A stretch of 64,000 bases of DNA from Scolanthus callimorphus (taxonomy: Eukaryota; Cnidaria; Anthozoa; Actiniaria; Edwardsiidae), in assembly GCA_033964015.1 (NCBI GenBank), contig CM066916.1, positions 26,863,404-26,927,403 of the forward strand. Reading direction: 5' to 3'. A program made the position numbers and the translations under genes. The number at the start of each line of letters is the position of its first letter. The stretch's first letter is position 1. Positions 13,401-19,821 of this stretch are shown here, piece after piece. Under the pieces are notes generated by a model. It made no database searches and was not told the origin of the DNA. It was given only the letters and a program-made list of their open reading frames with translations.

Positions 13401-14108
13401 CATTTTGATTTTAAAAAAACGCTTTTTAAACGATCATGAAAAAGACTAAGATGTCGTTACTGATTTTCATAATTCTGCGAACTCTACACCGACCAACAAA
13501 CTCTCGGTTTGGCTTCCGTTAATCAAACCAGTGAACAACTCTGGGTGATTTCACGGAGGCTTTGATAGATCTTGTGATCTCATAGAGGCTGTAGCTAGGC
13601 TTCAAAACACGATTTTTCACTGTAAAATGCAAACCAAACTCAGAAAACATGCGTGGACTTGACTTAAAAGTTTGATTGACGGAAGCCAAAACGCAGTTTG
13701 GCGTTCAGAAATGTCAAGTGGGAGTTCGCAGAATTATGAAAATCGCAGTAATACATATTAACTTGATTTGTGGTGTTATCTATCGAGATCTAGGCGTTCA
13801 TCTCACATCATGCATTAAAAAAAATTTTGAAAAGAGGGAAATCCTTTTCCGGTTTGATTTTTGAAACTTCCAAATTGCAATGAAATAGGAGCTTCTTACG
13901 GCATTTCTAAGATGAAATATAACTGTCCTAAATAATTTGGTTCTCATTATGTCTTGGTGATTGATGGGCATCTACTGCTACTATCAGGACAGTTCACTAA
14001 TGCTAATGTTTATTTATGTTTAAGCTCCTGCCTTTTCTTTTCAGATCCCAGAGCGTTAGAAGAAGACAGTACGGCTTCGCGCGACATAGAAATGGAATAA
14101 ATACTTGA
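1144..14108 (+). CDS. Gene 1: secreted collagen-cassette precursor with six-Cys C-terminal domain (5' partial)
   Basis: Ten exons join in frame: 1144-1248, 1384-1479, 1579-1674, 1774-1887, 2964-3059, 3159-3272, 5969-6085, 11428-11475, 13137-13287, 14045-14108. The first eight are cassettes opening with a dibasic site (LNKK in the first, then LNKR, SNKR or GKR, followed by TS) and continuing as poly-proline. Seven then carry one to six GPP triplets; the eighth is short and ends PPAG. Exon nine encodes a six-cysteine domain and exon ten the C-terminal tail with RRRQYGF. Every cassette is phase 1-1, and junctions read Gly-Val-Leu-Asn-Lys-Arg. No signal-peptide exon is visible before 1144, so the start lies upstream or was missed. 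The complete paralogue at 40464 has a signal peptide, so secretion is inferred. Poly-Pro, GPP and Cys modules recall cnidarian minicollagens (nematocyst wall proteins), but the Cys spacing differs. A structural matrix or capsule role is possible; function is unknown. Confidence 0.72.
1384..1479 (+). CDS. Gene 1 collagen cassette B
   Basis: Exon of 96 nt, phase 1-1, acceptor AACAG and donor GTAAGT. It encodes [17 protein letters not shown], then ILPPVLP and two GPP triplets. It is almost identical to cassettes C and E, including the following 99-bp intron. Confidence 0.72.
1579..1674 (+). CDS. Gene 1 collagen cassette C
   Basis: Exon of 96 nt, phase 1-1, near-identical to cassette B. The intron on each side is 99 bp and differs from the other short introns by only a few bases, which indicates a recent exon-plus-intron duplication or gene conversion. 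Confidence 0.72.
1774..1887 (+). CDS. Gene 1 collagen cassette D
   Basis: Exon of 114 nt, phase 1-1. After [14 protein letters not shown] it replaces the ILPPVLP spacer with VVLL and carries six GPP triplets, so it is the collagen-rich type. It is paired with a B-type cassette upstream in the same order as E-F, which suggests a two-cassette unit was duplicated. Confidence 0.72.
1930..2160 (+). repeat. Dispersed repeat, partner of 12230-12545 in opposite orientation
   Basis: Contains CCCTGGTCCCAGGGTGAAG, a GTTTTCGAGCC block, TTATTTTAGTGGTA, then the AAAGGCGGAGCTTCGGGGC block and TCTCATTGGCAGCA. The same blocks occur in the same order on the minus strand at 12545-12230. It lies in the gene 1 intron after cassette D. 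Confidence 0.55.
2462..2530 (+). pseudogene. Decayed cassette acceptor remnants in gene 1 intron
   Basis: Two acceptor-like segments, AACAGTGCTTGATAAAAAAG and CAACAGTGCTCAATGAAAG, match the starts of the cassette exons. Neither is followed by SPP/GPP coding sequence or a donor, and both have stop codons close by. They look like dead cassette starts between clusters A-D and E-F. Confidence 0.45.
2964..3059 (+). CDS. Gene 1 collagen cassette E
   Basis: Exon of 96 nt, phase 1-1, encoding SNKRTSPP plus poly-Pro and two GPP triplets. It opens with TGAGC where its siblings have TGCTC, so Leu becomes Ser. It begins the second cluster, 1076 bp after cassette D. Confidence 0.7.
3159..3272 (+). CDS. 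Gene 1 collagen cassette F
   Basis: Exon of 114 nt, phase 1-1, six GPP triplets, sister of cassette D. The preceding intron is again 99 bp. The first codons read VNKRTSPP. Confidence 0.7.
4056..4444. mobile_element. MITE-B with TIR CAGGGTTC and 5-bp TSD ATATG
   Basis: Begins CAGGGTTCGTACG and ends CGTAGGAACCCTG. It is flanked on both sides by ATATG (4051-4055 and 4445-4449). Internally it is rich in CCTGGAAAA and CCAGG motifs. It is non-autonomous, with no coding capacity recognised, and is inserted inside MITE-A. Confidence 0.65.
4517..4768. mobile_element. MITE-C (TA TSD, TIR GAGCGGATTTCA)
   Basis: Flanked by TA dinucleotides with termini GAGCGGATTTCACATGAC and GTCATATGAAATCCGCTC. A TA duplication is typical of Tc1/mariner-type elements. 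The family recurs at 5483, 38651, 55063 and 56237. Internally it holds several ATTGG/CCAAT motifs. Confidence 0.65.
4833..5444. mobile_element. piggyBac-type element with TTAA duplication
   Basis: TTAA at 4829-4832 and 5445-5448 flanks inverted termini beginning AGCGGGACTGTC; at least 26 bp of terminus matches with one mismatch. Intron sequence upstream of exons in gene 2 reads GCTTAACTGTGTATAAC, the empty site. The element holds an open frame at 5010-5267 that encodes an 85-residue basic peptide with no family I recognise. TTAA targeting is characteristic of piggyBac elements; no transposase is visible. Confidence 0.62.
5483..5862. mobile_element. MITE-C copy with internal insertion-like segment
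   Basis: TA-flanked termini GAGCGGATTTCAGATGACTG and CATGTGAAAACCGCTC. The subterminal part has inverted GTAATTACTTTGCAATT blocks. The middle, about 5580-5790, contains unrelated GC-rich sequence that other copies lack and could be a further insertion. Confidence 0.55.
5969..6085 (+). CDS. Gene 1 collagen cassette G
   Basis: Exon of 117 nt, phase 1-1, encoding [26 protein letters not shown] and four GPP triplets. It is more diverged than A-F. About 330 bp of the intron that follows is paralogous to the intron after cassette H (11476 onward), so the duplicated unit was exon plus long flanking intron. Confidence 0.68.
6440..6600. repeat. Dispersed repeat shared with 42480-42602
   Basis: The block containing GTTGGCACATTAATAAC, CCAATCGATCTCTGG and TTGAATAGCGCCC appears reverse-complemented in gene 2 intron 2, where it splits a duplicated segment. 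It is therefore mobile. Its ends carry TTCACTGTTTAT and GTGAACAGCGCTAT. Confidence 0.5.
6640..6800. repeat. Diverged copy of the palindromic element at 49797-50068
   Basis: Shares TGTCTCAAAGAAGTAAACAAA, a GCCATTG block, GTTTTACGGAGCAACG and GAAATAGGTGTA with the element at 49797. The left arm is missing here. Confidence 0.45.
7022..7130. mobile_element. Short palindromic MITE
   Basis: ATGACTGCACCCTTGGGAAA at the left pairs with TTTCCCTCGGAAGCAGTCAT at the right, and both arms contain an AACAGCGAG/CTCGCTGTT block. The whole unit is about 109 bp and can fold back on itself. Confidence 0.55.
7127..7357 (-). mobile_element. Non-LTR retrotransposon C-terminal RT fragment (minus strand)
   Basis: The minus-strand translation holds [18 protein letters not shown] followed by [15 protein letters not shown]. 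This is the thumb/connection region typical of Jockey/CR1-group reverse transcriptases (S-xxxPYLxYG...W, LQKRAVR). It is heavily 5' truncated and abuts an unrelated plus-strand retroelement fragment. Confidence 0.65.
7350..8090 (+). mobile_element. 5'-truncated L2/CR1-like LINE, 3' end
   Basis: An open frame from about 7356 reads [38 protein letters not shown], then [20 protein letters not shown] and [14 protein letters not shown]. These are the conserved C-terminal RT blocks of L2/CR1-like LINEs. The frame stops near 8021. The copy ends with GAGCACCGAGACTTGG and a (TTA)n tail, consistent with a microsatellite-like LINE tail. It lies in a gene 1 intron and was inactivated by 5' truncation. 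Confidence 0.7.
8386..9545 (-). mobile_element. Jockey/CR1-type RT remnant, copy 1 (minus strand)
   Basis: Reading from 9530 downward: [36 protein letters not shown], the catalytic FADDTN box, a [14 protein letters not shown] block, [14 protein letters not shown], and [16 protein letters not shown] after a frameshift near 8930. It ends with HSYNTRNA and [11 protein letters not shown]. The missing N-terminus and the frameshift show it is dead. Confidence 0.8.
9557..10046 (-). mobile_element. Jockey/CR1-type RT remnant, copy 2 (minus strand)
   Basis: A second RT palm fragment in the same orientation holds [37 protein letters not shown] and [16 protein letters not shown]. It has frameshifts near 9900 and 10000 and stops before the C-terminal region. 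Two FADD boxes about 600 bp apart mean two independent truncated insertions, not one element. Confidence 0.75.
10134..10304. mobile_element. MITE with TIR ATGGACGATTCCAG
   Basis: Termini ATGGACGATTCCAGCTATAA and TTATAACTGGAATCGTCCAT are inverted repeats. Inside are (CG)n-rich blocks GCGCGCGCGC and two GCGCGCGCTGCAT copies. Length is about 171 bp, with no coding capacity. Confidence 0.6.
10452..10483 (+). repeat. Poly-G tract
   Basis: A run of about 30 G with little interruption. Similar G or C runs occur at 14287-14304, 24985-25017, 26808-26822, 35273-35290 and 45550-45564. Exact lengths in such runs are unreliable in assemblies. Confidence 0.7.
10580..11120. repeat. Palindromic element plus 116-bp tandem duplication
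   Basis: GCAATTAATGAATTCCGCT near 10597 is inverted at AGCGGAATTCATTAATTG near 10730. Two direct copies follow, about 10802-10917 and 10918-11034, each with AAGAGAGCAGxCAGTTTTACC and CAACTTATCCAATC. The copies differ at only a few sites. Confidence 0.55.
11248..11372. mobile_element. MITE-A copy lacking its left terminus
   Basis: Collinear with the MITE-A interior (GTGTGAAAAAATATCAG, TGGCTAAGAATGATTTACAT, CAGTGGGTCGTTATGTCTAG). The left TIR is absent and the right one is decayed. It ends just before the TTTACTGTGTATAAC block that precedes cassette H. Confidence 0.5.
11428..11475 (+). CDS. Gene 1 short cassette H
   Basis: Exon of 48 nt, phase 1-1, with a CATCTTAG acceptor like gene 2 exons 2 and 3. 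It encodes [15 protein letters not shown] and has no real Gly-X-Y run. It is the positional counterpart of gene 2 exon 3, the last cassette before the cysteine exon. Confidence 0.65.
12230..12545 (-). repeat. Inverted partner of repeat 1930-2160
   Basis: Read on the minus strand from 12545, it repeats the blocks of 1930-2160 with an extra 70-80 bp between them. That extra part carries a second CTTCACCCTGGGG motif. The two copies are about 10 kb apart and flank most of gene 1's cassettes. Confidence 0.55.
12692..12838. mobile_element. Foldback MITE with long arms
   Basis: GGTTCGAATTACGCTCCAATG at the left is matched by CATTGGAGCGTAATTCGAAC at the right. Inner blocks (AATCGAGGTTCTCTCCAA and GAGAACCTCGACTTGAGG) continue the inverted repeat. 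The loop is AT-rich and only about 30 bp. It lies in the intron before the gene 1 cysteine exon. Confidence 0.6.
13137..13287 (+). CDS. Gene 1 six-cysteine domain exon
   Basis: Enters in phase 1 after ATAAAG and leaves in phase 2 at TC|GTGAGT. It encodes [10 protein letters not shown], then CKDRC, IPRCPAG, PYLGCDC and MATCRR. Six cysteines are spaced C-x3-C-x7-C-x17-C-x1-C-x4-C. Gene 2 has the same exon at 44211 with identical placement of IPxCPxG, LGCxC and ATC. The GTGAGT donor is chosen over the overlapping TGA|GTAAGT because only it keeps the last exon open in both genes. Confidence 0.68.
13430..13775. mobile_element. Palindromic MITE, copy 1
   Basis: CTGATTTTCATAATTCTGCG at the left is the inverse of CGCAGAATTATGAAAATCGC at the right, and GCTTCCGTTAATCAAAC pairs with TTGATTGACGGAAGCC. 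One half of the same family lies at 50262-50350. The copy occupies the gene 1 intron between the cysteine exon and the last exon. Confidence 0.55.
14045..14108 (+). CDS. Gene 1 terminal exon (RRRQYGF tail)
   Basis: After a polypyrimidine tract and TTTTCAG, the exon completes a Ser codon and encodes [20 protein letters not shown], then TGA. It aligns with the gene 2 last exon through SQSV-RRQYGF and then diverges. An AATAAA overlaps the last codons (14096-14101). Confidence 0.62.
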
Positions 14109-14295
14109 ATAGAAGAGTTTGTCTGATGATTCTTTATTGGCAATACAACTACCCCCCTCCCCCTTAAAACAGTATTCTATTAAACTAGGGGGGGGATAAA
14201 TACTTGAATAAGAATATTTGTTGAGGATTCTTTGATTGGCAATACCAGTAGCCCTCCCCTCCCCCTTAAAACAGTATTCTATTAACTGGGGGGGG
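14100..14295 (+). repeat. Tandemly duplicated gene 1 3' UTR segment
   Basis: Two copies of about 95 bp run ATAAATACTTGAA, a TTTGTxxGATGATTC-like block, TTGGCAATAC and TTAAAACAGTATTCTATTAA. Gene 2 has one version of the same block after its stop codon (46148-46225). This supports the last exons being homologous in the 3' UTR as well. Confidence 0.6.
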
Positions 14296-14593
14296 GGGGG
14301 GGGGTACTCCAAAAACTTTTGTACGGGGATGCTCGGTCCAGATTCTAGCCTGAGTGTCAGGCGGAATTTTATTTTTCTGTGAGAAATGAGAGGAAAAATA
14401 GAATTACGCCTGACACAATCACTTGTCGCGGCGCCTTCCGCTACCCCTTCAAGGCGGCTGTCAGAATCATATAAAAAATTGTCGTCAGCTGTTATCGCCT
14501 ATTGTCTCGCTCGATTACGTTTCCCTGAACCAAAACCAAAACAGTCGGGCTTGCTTTAGTCCCAGTTCCTGAACTCTCCTTCGCGGCTCCGTT

Positions 14594-14904
14594 GTTTCCT
14601 GTGGTCGCCGAAAGGAGAGTCCAGAAACCTTTGGATGCGCATGCGCTAGATCTGACCAAGAACTTGGGTTTTTCGTTAGTGCGCATGATCCAATACCGCT
14701 GTCGGAGATTGATTGTTGGCTACATGAATTTTGCCCATCAAGATAGGACGCCCTTGTGACCGTAACCGCGAAAATTCAACAATCAATCTCGACAGCGGTA
14801 TTTGGATCATGCGCACTAACGAAAAACCCAAGTTCTTGGTCAGATCTAGCGCATGCGCATCCAAAGGTTTCTGGACTCTCCTTTCGGCGACCACAGGAAA
14901 CAAC
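14594..14904. mobile_element. Foldback element with ~130-bp arms
   Basis: The left arm (TTGTTTCCTGTGGTCGCC, GCATGCGCTAGATCTGACC, AACTTGGGTTTTTCG) is repeated almost perfectly in reverse at the right. The single-copy loop is only about 50 bp. Each arm also carries GCGCATGATCC. Such a structure is prone to cruciform formation and deletion. Confidence 0.65.
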
Positions 14905-15929
14905 TTGTTTCTTTCGTTTGTAAAAGATCAAGCTTATTAAATATGGCTCAAATCCAGATCAGTACACTTATTTTCTCCAACAAAAGTGTCTGGAAAGCTT
15001 GGAGCTCGGTCGGTTATTTTGGGAAACCTGCTTGAAAGTGTGGACTGCGTGGGAACTTCGGCGAGCGGGTCTCGATGTGTGCAGGAATTCCGCAAGGAAA
15101 TTTCTACTACAGAACTGCATAAGCTTATCACGAGCTCAAAGGACTGTTTTTTCTAGAGAAAGCTGCCGAATCCTGCGGGAGCAATTTAGCCTGAGCTAGG
15201 AGAAAATTTAGTGCTGCCGAGCAGGATTTCTTTTTATCGTTGATCTTCAAGGGATGCCGTTGAAATTCCCTACGCTTTTAGCACGACTTGCTGCTTTCGG
15301 GCCTAGTAACGATACTCGCAAGGGTCTTTCTCTCCATCTTTCTCAAGCCAGAAGCTAGCGTACAGCATCGGTGTTGATACATTAGCGTTTGTCAAAAGCA
15401 GTTGGCAAAACTACTAGAATTTGAGACACGCGGTCTGCTCTTCTTTTACTTGTATAGCAGGAAAAAACTGTATTCCAGATTCTACATCATCTTCAAACTC
15501 TCTTTCGTCCATATTCCGAATTTGAAAGGACGAATTTATTAAAAAAACTTTGCGTTCGTGTTCCCGAAAGATTCCTCTCTCCCATCGCGGCTTGGTACTC
15601 GAACGAGCAAACGCTTCCAGTTTCGCTTCCGGTTTAACTCACGTGACGCGTCCCTTTGTCTTTTGGCCAATCAGCGCAGTATTCAGATTCTGAATGTTGA
15701 ACATGAACTTTTGAATGCATTTCAGTGTCAGGCCCTCTCCCCTCCTTCGCTCATTTTTTTTTCGAGGAGGGGAGGGTCCTGATACTCAGGCTATCCAGAT
15801 TCTGGACCCCTTACCCTTCTTTATACCAATTTAGAGCAGAAAGGTATCCCTTTCTTATACCAAGCCTGAAGAAGGTACCCCTTAGTTAATCACTTTGACT
15901 TTGAATCGGCTTTGTGTTCTGTTAAAAAA

Positions 15930-16320
15930 AACAATAATGCACTTATATAGCGCTTATACAGGGATGTTCTTATTAACTATTCCATATTATTAACTATTCC
16001 ATATACTATTTAATAAAAACTTTACAAATGAAAAAAAACTATATAAAAAGAAGAAGAGAAAGAGGAAACAAGTAATAACCATAAAAACCATTAAAACTAA
16101 AAGGATTATGACAAGTCAGTCGAAATACTGCTTAAAAAGATGTGTCTTCAGCAATGATTTAAATTCAGAACGTTGGTAGATTCTCTTATACGTGCCGGAA
16201 GCTGGTTCCAAAGTCGGGGTGCACTTCTAGAAAAAGTTATATACCCAAACGTTTTCAGAGATACGGTTTTGCTCCCGCGTTGCGGTACTGCACAACCTTG
16301 TCTTAAATATATATAATACC
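15930..16320 (-). mobile_element. Non-LTR retrotransposon 3' end (minus strand)
   Basis: The minus-strand translation around 16130-16240 holds SAPRLWNQLPARIRES, then after a one-base frame change YQRSEFKSLLKTHLFKQYF. This is the usual C-terminus of CR1/L2-like RT ORFs (APRLWNxLP... FKxxLKTHLF). The copy is truncated and frameshifted. Confidence 0.6.
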
Positions 16321-16603
16321 TCAACAAAAATATGCATCCCCCTTCATGTTATGAAAAAAACTTGACATCCCCCCTTTTCCAGTTCCAAAATTTTGAGATC
16401 CCCCCTCAAAATCCTCTGCCCCCCCCCCCCCCCTGTAGTGAAAAACCGGTGAAATACAGACCCTTTTTTATACCAAAATTGCAATTTTCCCTCCTTCTTT
16501 ATACCCAGTCCAACCTGAAAACCATACCCCTTTCTTATGTCCAGCCTAAAACGCCCCCACGAAAACAAGATAAGATAAGATGCCTTTATTTATACACGGG
16601 CGA

Positions 16604-16760
16604 CTCTCAGTTACAGATAGATACAGATACAGATAGTCTTTATTACTTACAAACTCCGATACAGGTGTGTATGTACAGTAGTAATAAAGTGTTAAGAAAA
16701 GGAAACAATAAATTATTAATTAATTAATTATTCAGTTATATGTCAGTTATAACATCTAGT
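16604..16760. repeat. (GATACA)n-headed retroelement tail
   Basis: GATAGATACAGATACAGATA is followed by GTCTTTATTACTTACAAACT and GTGTGTATGTACAGTAGTAA. The same order occurs at 35071-35200, so this is one dispersed family and not a simple microsatellite. It is probably the reverse strand of a LINE 3' end with a microsatellite tail. Confidence 0.5.
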
Positions 16761-18020
16761 TTTAAAGAGGATTTAGATTTGTATAAGGATTCGTACCACA
16801 GGGAACCTTATTGGAAGACAATATTGTCGTATAGGTGAATAGGTCGTACCTAGTTGAGAATGTATTAGAATAATTTTCTCTTGGTGTACAGGTTATAAAA
16901 TGACTAAAAAAGTAGCGGTTTACTAAATAAAACAACATTTTTTTGGTAAGATCCCACATGGATAAGTTTAGCGGCAATCTGTACTTTGGCGAAGGTACAA
17001 GGGTAACAGAGAGATGACCTTGAGTTTTAGTCCCGCGGATGACTCGCTTGATCCCGTAGCTCGAAGACACGATTGCGGTTAGCGGGCGTCCCGAGGAATA
17101 AGAAATATAACTATATGCTAATATCGTGCTAACGAAGGAGGGAGTGAATGACATCGACCCCCCCCCCCCCCTTCTGAATATTTTCACAAGAGACAATGAG
17201 TGAGAATCCTAGCAGACCTGAAAGCAATCTCATATAAGAAATATCCATAAATTCGAAAAATGTCAGACTTGCGGCAGTCGTTCTATTGTCTGTTCTTTGG
17301 ACCTGATCCTTTCGACTGTGAGTAAGAGCTTCAAAATGTATTTATTTTAAAATGCTCATTTACGAGGCTTTTGGTCAGGTATCTCTTATTTTGATATATT
17401 TTCTATTTTTCCTCTCGCCTATCTCCCTTCAGGTTTCGCTGTATCTTAGTGAATCACCCAGCTGGGAGTTGCACCCAGTCCTCGCTGCACTGGCAGTGCT
17501 GCGAATGCTCTGGTACACCACTGGATGTTTATTTTACTGCGGTATTGCCTTTCTACGCAAATTGACGTCCTAAATTGTTTATGTTTCTGCGCATTTTATC
17601 TGCTCTTTTACATCTCTAACTACTCTCACACTTTTGTTAAATGTGAAGATTTCAACTTTTTTTTTTTCTCGAGCAAAGAGGATCTGATATTCTTTCTTTT
17701 AATTTGGTATTCACGAGGTTACGCAAAGGGAAATTGGTGTGACGTGACAAAAAAAAACACGCCCAGATAGTACAATGCACACTAATTAGTGTGAGGTAAC
17801 AAAGAAGAGTGCGTGCAGACTTTTTAAAAAGAAGATAACGGAAAGGTAACAGCAAACATTGCGCGCAGTCGAAGTGACAATCGACTTACCTTCTATTGCT
17901 AACAAGACAATGAAAAATTATTATAATGTATTAGAACTTGAAGAGAGCTCCGATACGAATTTATTGCCTTGTGAGCAATGGGATGCAGTTTGAGCAATGG
18001 GGTGCAAGTTTATTTTAAGA

Positions 18021-18228
18021 CCCCGTCCACACACAAACACCGTTTTCAAACGAAAACGGATACTTTTTGCTCCGTTTTCAAAAAGATTTGCGTCCACACT
18101 TATCGTTTTCCGTATTGTTTTCGCCGCTTTCGGTGATCGTTTTCGGCGTTGTAGTGTGGACGATAGTCGTATCCGGAGCAAAAAGTATCCGTTTTCGTTT
18201 GAAAACGGTGTAGTGTGGACGGGGTCTA
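18021..18228. mobile_element. Palindromic MITE (TIR GACCCCGTCCACAC)
   Basis: GACCCCGTCCACAC at 18021 mirrors GTGTGGACGGGGTC at about 18227. Inner CGTTTTCAAACGAAAACGG and GCAAAAAGTATCCG blocks continue the inversion. About 207 bp, strongly self-complementary, non-coding. Confidence 0.65.
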
Positions 18229-19821
18229 AATGTAATCAGATGATGATCTTAATTCAGCAGTTTCTATACCTATACACTTTACAGCAACTCCACTGATAAG
18301 ATCTTAACTTAAAATTTCAGCCTTATAGTTTCTTATGTGGAGGGGGCTTAAAATGAAATTTTAGCCTAACAGTTCTTAAAACCGAGGTTCTTGGTTTGCA
18401 CTCATTCCTATGGGATAAAATCACAAAAGCGCGGCGGCCATGTTGGACGGAACAAAGAGCACAAATGAAACTTTCTTTAGTTCCTGTACACCAACATGGC
18501 CGCCAATGACGTCACGTGCAAGCCAGCAGGTTTTACTGTATTTGAGAAAGCGCGAGACTGGGACTTAATAGCGCGAAATTTAAAATGCAAATTACCCGCT
18601 TGTTGAAACTGAAGTTGAATAGAAATGGCTGCCATGTGCACCAATCTCTTGGCCAAGAACAAAACCGAGCTCCCCATTACAGCTACAAACACTATGAGCT
18701 CCCTAGAACGTGGGACAGTGATAAAGGTAGTATATGTGATATTCAGTCACCGAATACCGGCTTTTTATTGTTAAATTCACGAGTCGAATTTTCTTGGAGG
18801 TCAACAAGCTTGAGGTCATTTACGTGTATAAATCGACGCATTTATAGCCCGTTCTACACGCCAACAGGTTATTATGAACACTATTAAGTGTACTGTTTTG
18901 TTCTCGTGTAATCCTAGCAAATGTTCTACTTCTAGCTAAACATTTACTGTGCGACTACGTTAACCGGGTCATCCCGGAAAAAGTTTGTCATTCAAACCAT
19001 TTTAAGGAAATGTAATACCTGCAATACGCCTGACGATGAGTAATTAAGTGATTTCTACATAATCTTCACAATTTTTTTAAAGAAAGCGAATATTTCCATG
19101 TCTGAGATCTCAAGAAAGTCAAGATCCTTTGTTCTGTACTCGCTTTCTGATTGGTCTTACAAATGGCCCGGTTGACTAGTCGCACAGTAACATCTTATAG
19201 AGTTCTAAACATTTTATTTCAAGTGGTGTACTGAATATGTGGAATAGCGGCAAGAAGAGGGTAATTTTACCATCAACCAGACCACAGCTCTGGAATTCAA
19301 GGGTGGGTAGTGCATGCAGAGATGCCATCTCTCCCGCTTTTGGCGGGAGTCTCCCGTTTTTCATTTGTTTCTCCAGCTTGAATTTCAGAGATTTTTTTCT
19401 CATGTTCCCTTATATCTCCCACCAATATTTCTGGGAAAATCATGAATCTCCCGCTTTTTGTTCACTTGAGGTTGGCCTCTGGTAGTGACAGTTGAAGATG
19501 TTCAGGGGGGTGGTCCTCAAGCAGTCTATAATTCTATGGTGGGTGGATACCCAGTTATGGGAGTAAAATTCCAGGGGGTATCCCTTAATCAATCTGCAAT
19601 TCCAGGGTGGGTAAACATGTTGTGATAGCCATTAAGAAATCACTGAAAGCCCTACATCTAGAAACTCCCATGGTGGTTAGCTCAAGCTGGGGACTCCTCT
19701 TCAACAGAGGGTGTGGATATTCTTGTGGCTGGCCATTTTAACTCAACAGTGATTCTAATAATGTACTTTAATCTTATTTTAGTACTCCTGACTATTGGCC
19801 ACAATCCAGCCAGTAGTCTGC

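Larger units (their letters stand above)
14305..19821. other. Intergenic region after gene 1: repeats only
   Basis: No exon could be supported. Listed elements are the foldback at 14594-14904, the LINE end at 15930-16320, the palindrome at 18021-18228, and the block 18230-18400 that recurs inverted at 34730-34880. The stretch 17352-17573 is open (SLYLSESPSWELHPVLAALA) after a TTCAG, but has no recognised homology or partner exon. Around 19230-19490 there are GGAATTCAAGGGTGGG repeats and a CTCCCGCTTTTGGCGGGAG hairpin. Confidence 0.5.

Noticed and set aside
17352..17573. Possible exon SLYLSESPSWELHPVLAALAVL after a TTCAG acceptor
   Set aside because: No donor with matching phase, no neighbouring exon and no recognised family; chance open frame is more likely.
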